Below the pieces are notes generated by a model. It saw only the letters and a list, made by a program, of their open reading frames with translations, was not told the DNA's origin and searched no databases. Made by a program: the position numbers and the translations under genes. From NCBI GenBank assembly GCA_012960925.1, contig DUAG01000043.1:1-64000 (forward strand): a stretch of DNA of 64,000 bases, given 5' to 3'. The stretch is from Candidatus Manganitrophaceae bacterium (GTDB lineage Bacteria; Nitrospirota; Nitrospiria; SBBL01; JAADHI01). Positions 61,821 through 64,000 of this stretch are shown in pieces; position 1 is the stretch's first letter; every line of letters starts with the position of its first letter.

Positions 61821-62348
61821 ATGTCAGGAAAAAATACACTCCTTGTGCTTGTCATTGCGGCAATGACATTCGTGTTAAATTCGGAGCAGATTTTTGCTGC
61901 AGGTGAGAAGGTAAAACCTTTGAAGCCGGTCCCGAAGTCCTACGCAGAAAAACACATGCCCAGGGGCTGGTGGACAGACTCGAAGATCATCAAAGAAGGG
62001 AAGGTGATCTTTGAGACGACCGTTTTGGAGTATGAGTTTAAGAGAAAGACGAGAACGGCAAAAGAGGGTTGTGCAACCTGCCACGGGATTGATCCAAAAA
62101 AAGACCGCCCGAAGAAACGGGGTTCGCCTGATTTTCGTGTCCGTGAACGGGTCAACCGCCTCTCAGACAGTTACTGGTTCTGGAGGGTTTCTGAAGGGGT
62201 GGCGAAAACCCGTATGCCGTCCTGGAAGGAGAAGCTTTCTGAAGAAGAGATCTGGAAAGTGATCGCATATCAGCACACATGGTCGCATGGAAATAAACCG
62301 GCAGTTCATGATCATGGGGAAATTGAGCATTCCGTTGAAGAAGGATAA
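61821..62348 (+). CDS. Exported c-type cytochrome
   Basis: 175 residues with a signal peptide (MSGKNTLLVLVIAAMTFVLNSEQIFA). One heme-binding motif CATCHG (Cys84, Cys87, His88) and a candidate axial Met132 in KTRMPSWKEKLSEEEIWKVIAYQ, typical of mono-heme cytochrome c with C-terminal helix. An extended charged N-terminus precedes the heme domain. Follows the cupredoxin-like gene by 27 bases, so electron transfer to or from that protein is plausible. Confidence 0.9.
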   Translation: MSGKNTLLVLVIAAMTFVLNSEQIFAAGEKVKPLKPVPKSYAEKHMPRGWWTDSKIIKEGKVIFETTVLEYEFKRKTRTAKEGCATCHGIDPKKDRPKKRGSPDFRVRERVNRLSDSYWFWRVSEGVAKTRMPSWKEKLSEEEIWKVIAYQHTWSHGNKPAVHDHGEIEHSVEEG

Positions 62349-62376
62349 GCTTGCAGCCCTCTAAGGGTGGGCGCGC

Positions 62377-62991
62377 GTGGGGGAGATGCGACAAGAGGGA
62401 ACGACGGGCGTCGTGTTGGCCGGGGGGAAAGGACGCCGGATCGGGGGAGAGAAGGCCTTTGTTCGACTGGCAGGGAAGACCCTTATCCAGCGTGTTATCG
62501 ATATCCTCTCCGGGGTTTTTTCCGAGGTGGTCGTCGTGGTCGATCACCTTGAGCGCTTTCGAGATCTTCCCTGCCCCTACCTGCGAGACCGACTTCCTGG
62601 CTTGGGATCGATCGGCGGAATTGAGACTGCCCTCCGGGCCACGTCGAGGGAGGCCATTTTTGTGGTGGCCTGCGACATGCCTTTTGTCAACCCCGACATC
62701 ATTCGATTAATGCTCAATCACTCGGAGGGGGTTGACCTTGTGATTCCTTCCCTTTCAGATGGACTCCATCCTCTCCATGCCGTCTATGCACAAACCTGTC
62801 TACCGGCCATTGACGCACAAATCAAGTCGGGCGATTTTGGTCCGCATTCCCTCACGAAATCTGTCAGGACCGTCCTTTTTCAGAAAGAATCGTTTCTTGG
62901 ACAAGATCCGCTTTTCCGCTCGGTGGTGAATATCAACACCCCCGCAGACCTTGAGTCGGCCCATCGTATTCTGAAAGAAGGACAAGGGTAA
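62377..62991 (+). CDS. mobA: Molybdenum cofactor guanylyltransferase
   Basis: 204 residues from GTG 62377 after AAGGGTGG. GVVLAGGKGRRIGGEKAFVRLAGKTLI is the nucleotide-binding start, then DRLPGLGSIGGIETAL and VACDMPFVNPDIIRLML. MobA attaches GMP to Mo-molybdopterin. No molybdoenzyme is encoded nearby. It follows the cytochrome gene on the same strand. Confidence 0.92.
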   Translation: MGEMRQEGTTGVVLAGGKGRRIGGEKAFVRLAGKTLIQRVIDILSGVFSEVVVVVDHLERFRDLPCPYLRDRLPGLGSIGGIETALRATSREAIFVVACDMPFVNPDIIRLMLNHSEGVDLVIPSLSDGLHPLHAVYAQTCLPAIDAQIKSGDFGPHSLTKSVRTVLFQKESFLGQDPLFRSVVNINTPADLESAHRILKEGQG

Positions 62992-63066
62992 GACGGGCGC
63001 GATTGCCTCCACATCTTGATGGTTTCTGGGCGTATTTACGGGTGCCTCGGGGTTGGGTTATTGAGC

Positions 63067-63096
63067 TTGTGGTTGATTTTTATCAGGATTTATAAT
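63067..63096 (+). promoter_or_regulatory. Candidate promoter of the sigma-54 activator gene
   Basis: TTGTGG (63067-63072) and TATAAT (63091-63096) with 18 bases between. The -10 box is perfect, the -35 weak. It is the best match in the 179-base gap 62992-63170. Confidence 0.4.
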
Positions 63097-63170
63097 AAGA
63101 TGCATCGTAGTGTGGAAAGGTAATATCTTATTAAGTTGGTTGTCCTCATGCGACTTGGAGATGTAGCACT

Positions 63171-64000
63171 GTGGAAGCTCCGATAGATCAACAATCCAAT
63201 GCCCTTTGCGAAGCGGTTCTGAATGGGATCTCTGATCCAGTTATAGTGATCAGAGAAGACTATAGCCTTGCGTATGCAAACAAGGCGGCCCGCGATAAGC
63301 ACGGGGGCGATAAGTCCGTTGATCAGAAATGTTATTCCCTTCTGCACGGGTTGAAAACTCCCTGTGATCCATGCGCATGTCTGGAGGTTTTTAAAGCAGG
63401 GAAACCCTACCGCGTGATCAGCAAAATTGCAACGGCAGATGGGCGGACCCAGGCAAAAGAGTACAGCGCCTATCCCATTTTAGGGGAAAATGGGAAGGTG
63501 TGCCGGGTGATAGAATTCGTTCACGATCTCCCCCTGATCGAGAGTCCGCCTGTTTCTGGAAATGGCACCTCTACTGTTGTGGGTGAGGAGGCGACATCAT
63601 TTTGTGGGATGATTGGAAACAGCAAGAAGATGCGAGCCCTTTTTCAGTTGATTCGTCTCGTCTCTCCCAGTAATGCAACGATCCTGATCTATGGAGAAAG
63701 CGGTACGGGTAAGGAAAGGGTCGCGCGCGCTCTCCATTGGAATAGCCCGCGTCGATACCGCCCTTTTGTCGCAATCGATTGCGGTGCCCTCCCTGAAACA
63801 TTGTTGGAAAGTGAACTATTTGGTCATGTCAGGGGGGCCTTCACCGGGGCGATACAGAATAAGAAAGGCCTTTTTGCAGAGGCAGAAGGCGGGACACTCT
63901 TCCTGGATGAAATAGGCGACACCAGCCTGGTTTTCCAATCAAAGCTCCTTCGTGCCTTGCAAGAAGGTGAATCGCGTCCTGTTGGCGGAAATCGAAGTTC
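63171..64000 (+). CDS. PAS-AAA+ sigma-54-dependent activator (5' part)
   Basis: The frame starts at GTG 63171 (GGAG 10 bases before) and remains open to the window edge, about 277 residues. Residues 8-120 are a PAS domain with a cysteine cluster Cys54, Cys65, Cys68 and Cys70 (CYSLLHG and CDPCAC), a variant often seen in redox or metal sensing PAS domains. The AAA+ part has Walker A GESGTGKE (175-182), GAFTGA (222-227) that contacts sigma-54, and Walker [11 protein letters not shown]. The C-terminal HTH lies beyond the window. Could drive the promoter at 59510; this is inference. Confidence 0.9.
   Translation, partial: MEAPIDQQSNALCEAVLNGISDPVIVIREDYSLAYANKAARDKHGGDKSVDQKCYSLLHGLKTPCDPCACLEVFKAGKPYRVISKIATADGRTQAKEYSAYPILGENGKVCRVIEFVHDLPLIESPPVSGNGTSTVVGEEATSFCGMIGNSKKMRALFQLIRLVSPSNATILIYGESGTGKERVARALHWNSPRRYRPFVAIDCGALPETLLESELFGHVRGAFTGAIQNKKGLFAEAEGGTLFLDEIGDTSLVFQSKLLRALQEGESRPVGGNRS

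Noticed and set aside
1-64000. CRISPR array, transposase, integrase or prophage
   Set aside because: No evenly spaced direct repeats and no recombinase or phage structural gene found; the repeats present are dispersed inverted-repeat elements.

Overview
The window comes from a Gram-negative (diderm) bacterium of roughly balanced base composition. It encodes an LPS export system (LptC-LptA-LptB), a type IV pilus secretin system (PilMNOPQ), sigma-54 with a GAFTGA-type activator, exported c-type cytochrome and AddAB-type recombination nuclease. The mixture resembles Nitrospirota or deltaproteobacterial genomes, but no ribosomal RNA or other decisive marker is present, so the phylum is only a guess.

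Layout. 0.2-4.4 kb: a same-strand run of small redox and detoxification genes (NmrA-like reductase, glutathionyl-hydroquinone reductase, glyoxalase-fold protein, SpoIIAA-like protein, FMN reductase, metallo-hydrolase); the last two are broken by a one-base deletion and an in-frame TGA. 4.6-6.1 kb: a double-CDGSH/glutamate-synthase-domain fusion. 7.4-9.3 kb: small accessory genes bracketed by two inverted copies of a structured 175-bp repeat. 9.4-14.0 kb: a decayed type I restriction-modification locus, read here as hsdM start, hsdS end, an ABC-type ATPase with two lesions, an intact hipBA module behind three operator-like palindromes, and an hsdR start. 14.2-23.8 kb: a small zinc-ribbon protein, addB-addA, a CysZ-like membrane protein, several small proteins and a universal stress protein.

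23.8-35.1 kb is mostly minus strand: argS-tgt-yajC-secD-secF, followed by a frameshifted DUF4388 gene, DUF2130 and GIY-YIG genes, plus purE-purK. 35.2-41.8 kb: tRNA-Cys, lptC-lptA-lptB-rpoN-hpf-rapZ, ubiX and a lipoprotein. 42.2-50.7 kb: a MerR-like regulator, pilMNOPQ, aroK-aroB, a methyltransferase and a kinase. 50.8-57.1 kb: purH, purD, tsaC, then fmdB-like, aminotransferase, coaD and rsmD on the minus strand. 57.6-64.0 kb: cstA, two tandem CBS-domain genes behind a sigma-54-type promoter, a second universal stress protein, an exported cupredoxin-like protein, cytochrome c, mobA, and the start of a PAS/AAA+ sigma-54 activator cut by the window edge.

Three families of short repeats lie between these core genes. 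R1 is a MITE-like element with TTAA-type target sites and four whole copies; it supplies the ribosome-binding site of ubiX and overlaps the stop codons of lptB, purK and the kinase gene. R2 is a shorter inverted-repeat element with three copies. R3 is the 175-bp hairpin-rich repeat with three copies. No transposase or CRISPR array is visible. The most unusual content is the repeat/gene-boundary interplay, the restriction-locus remnant carrying an embedded ATPase and HipBA, and the HipB operator set.
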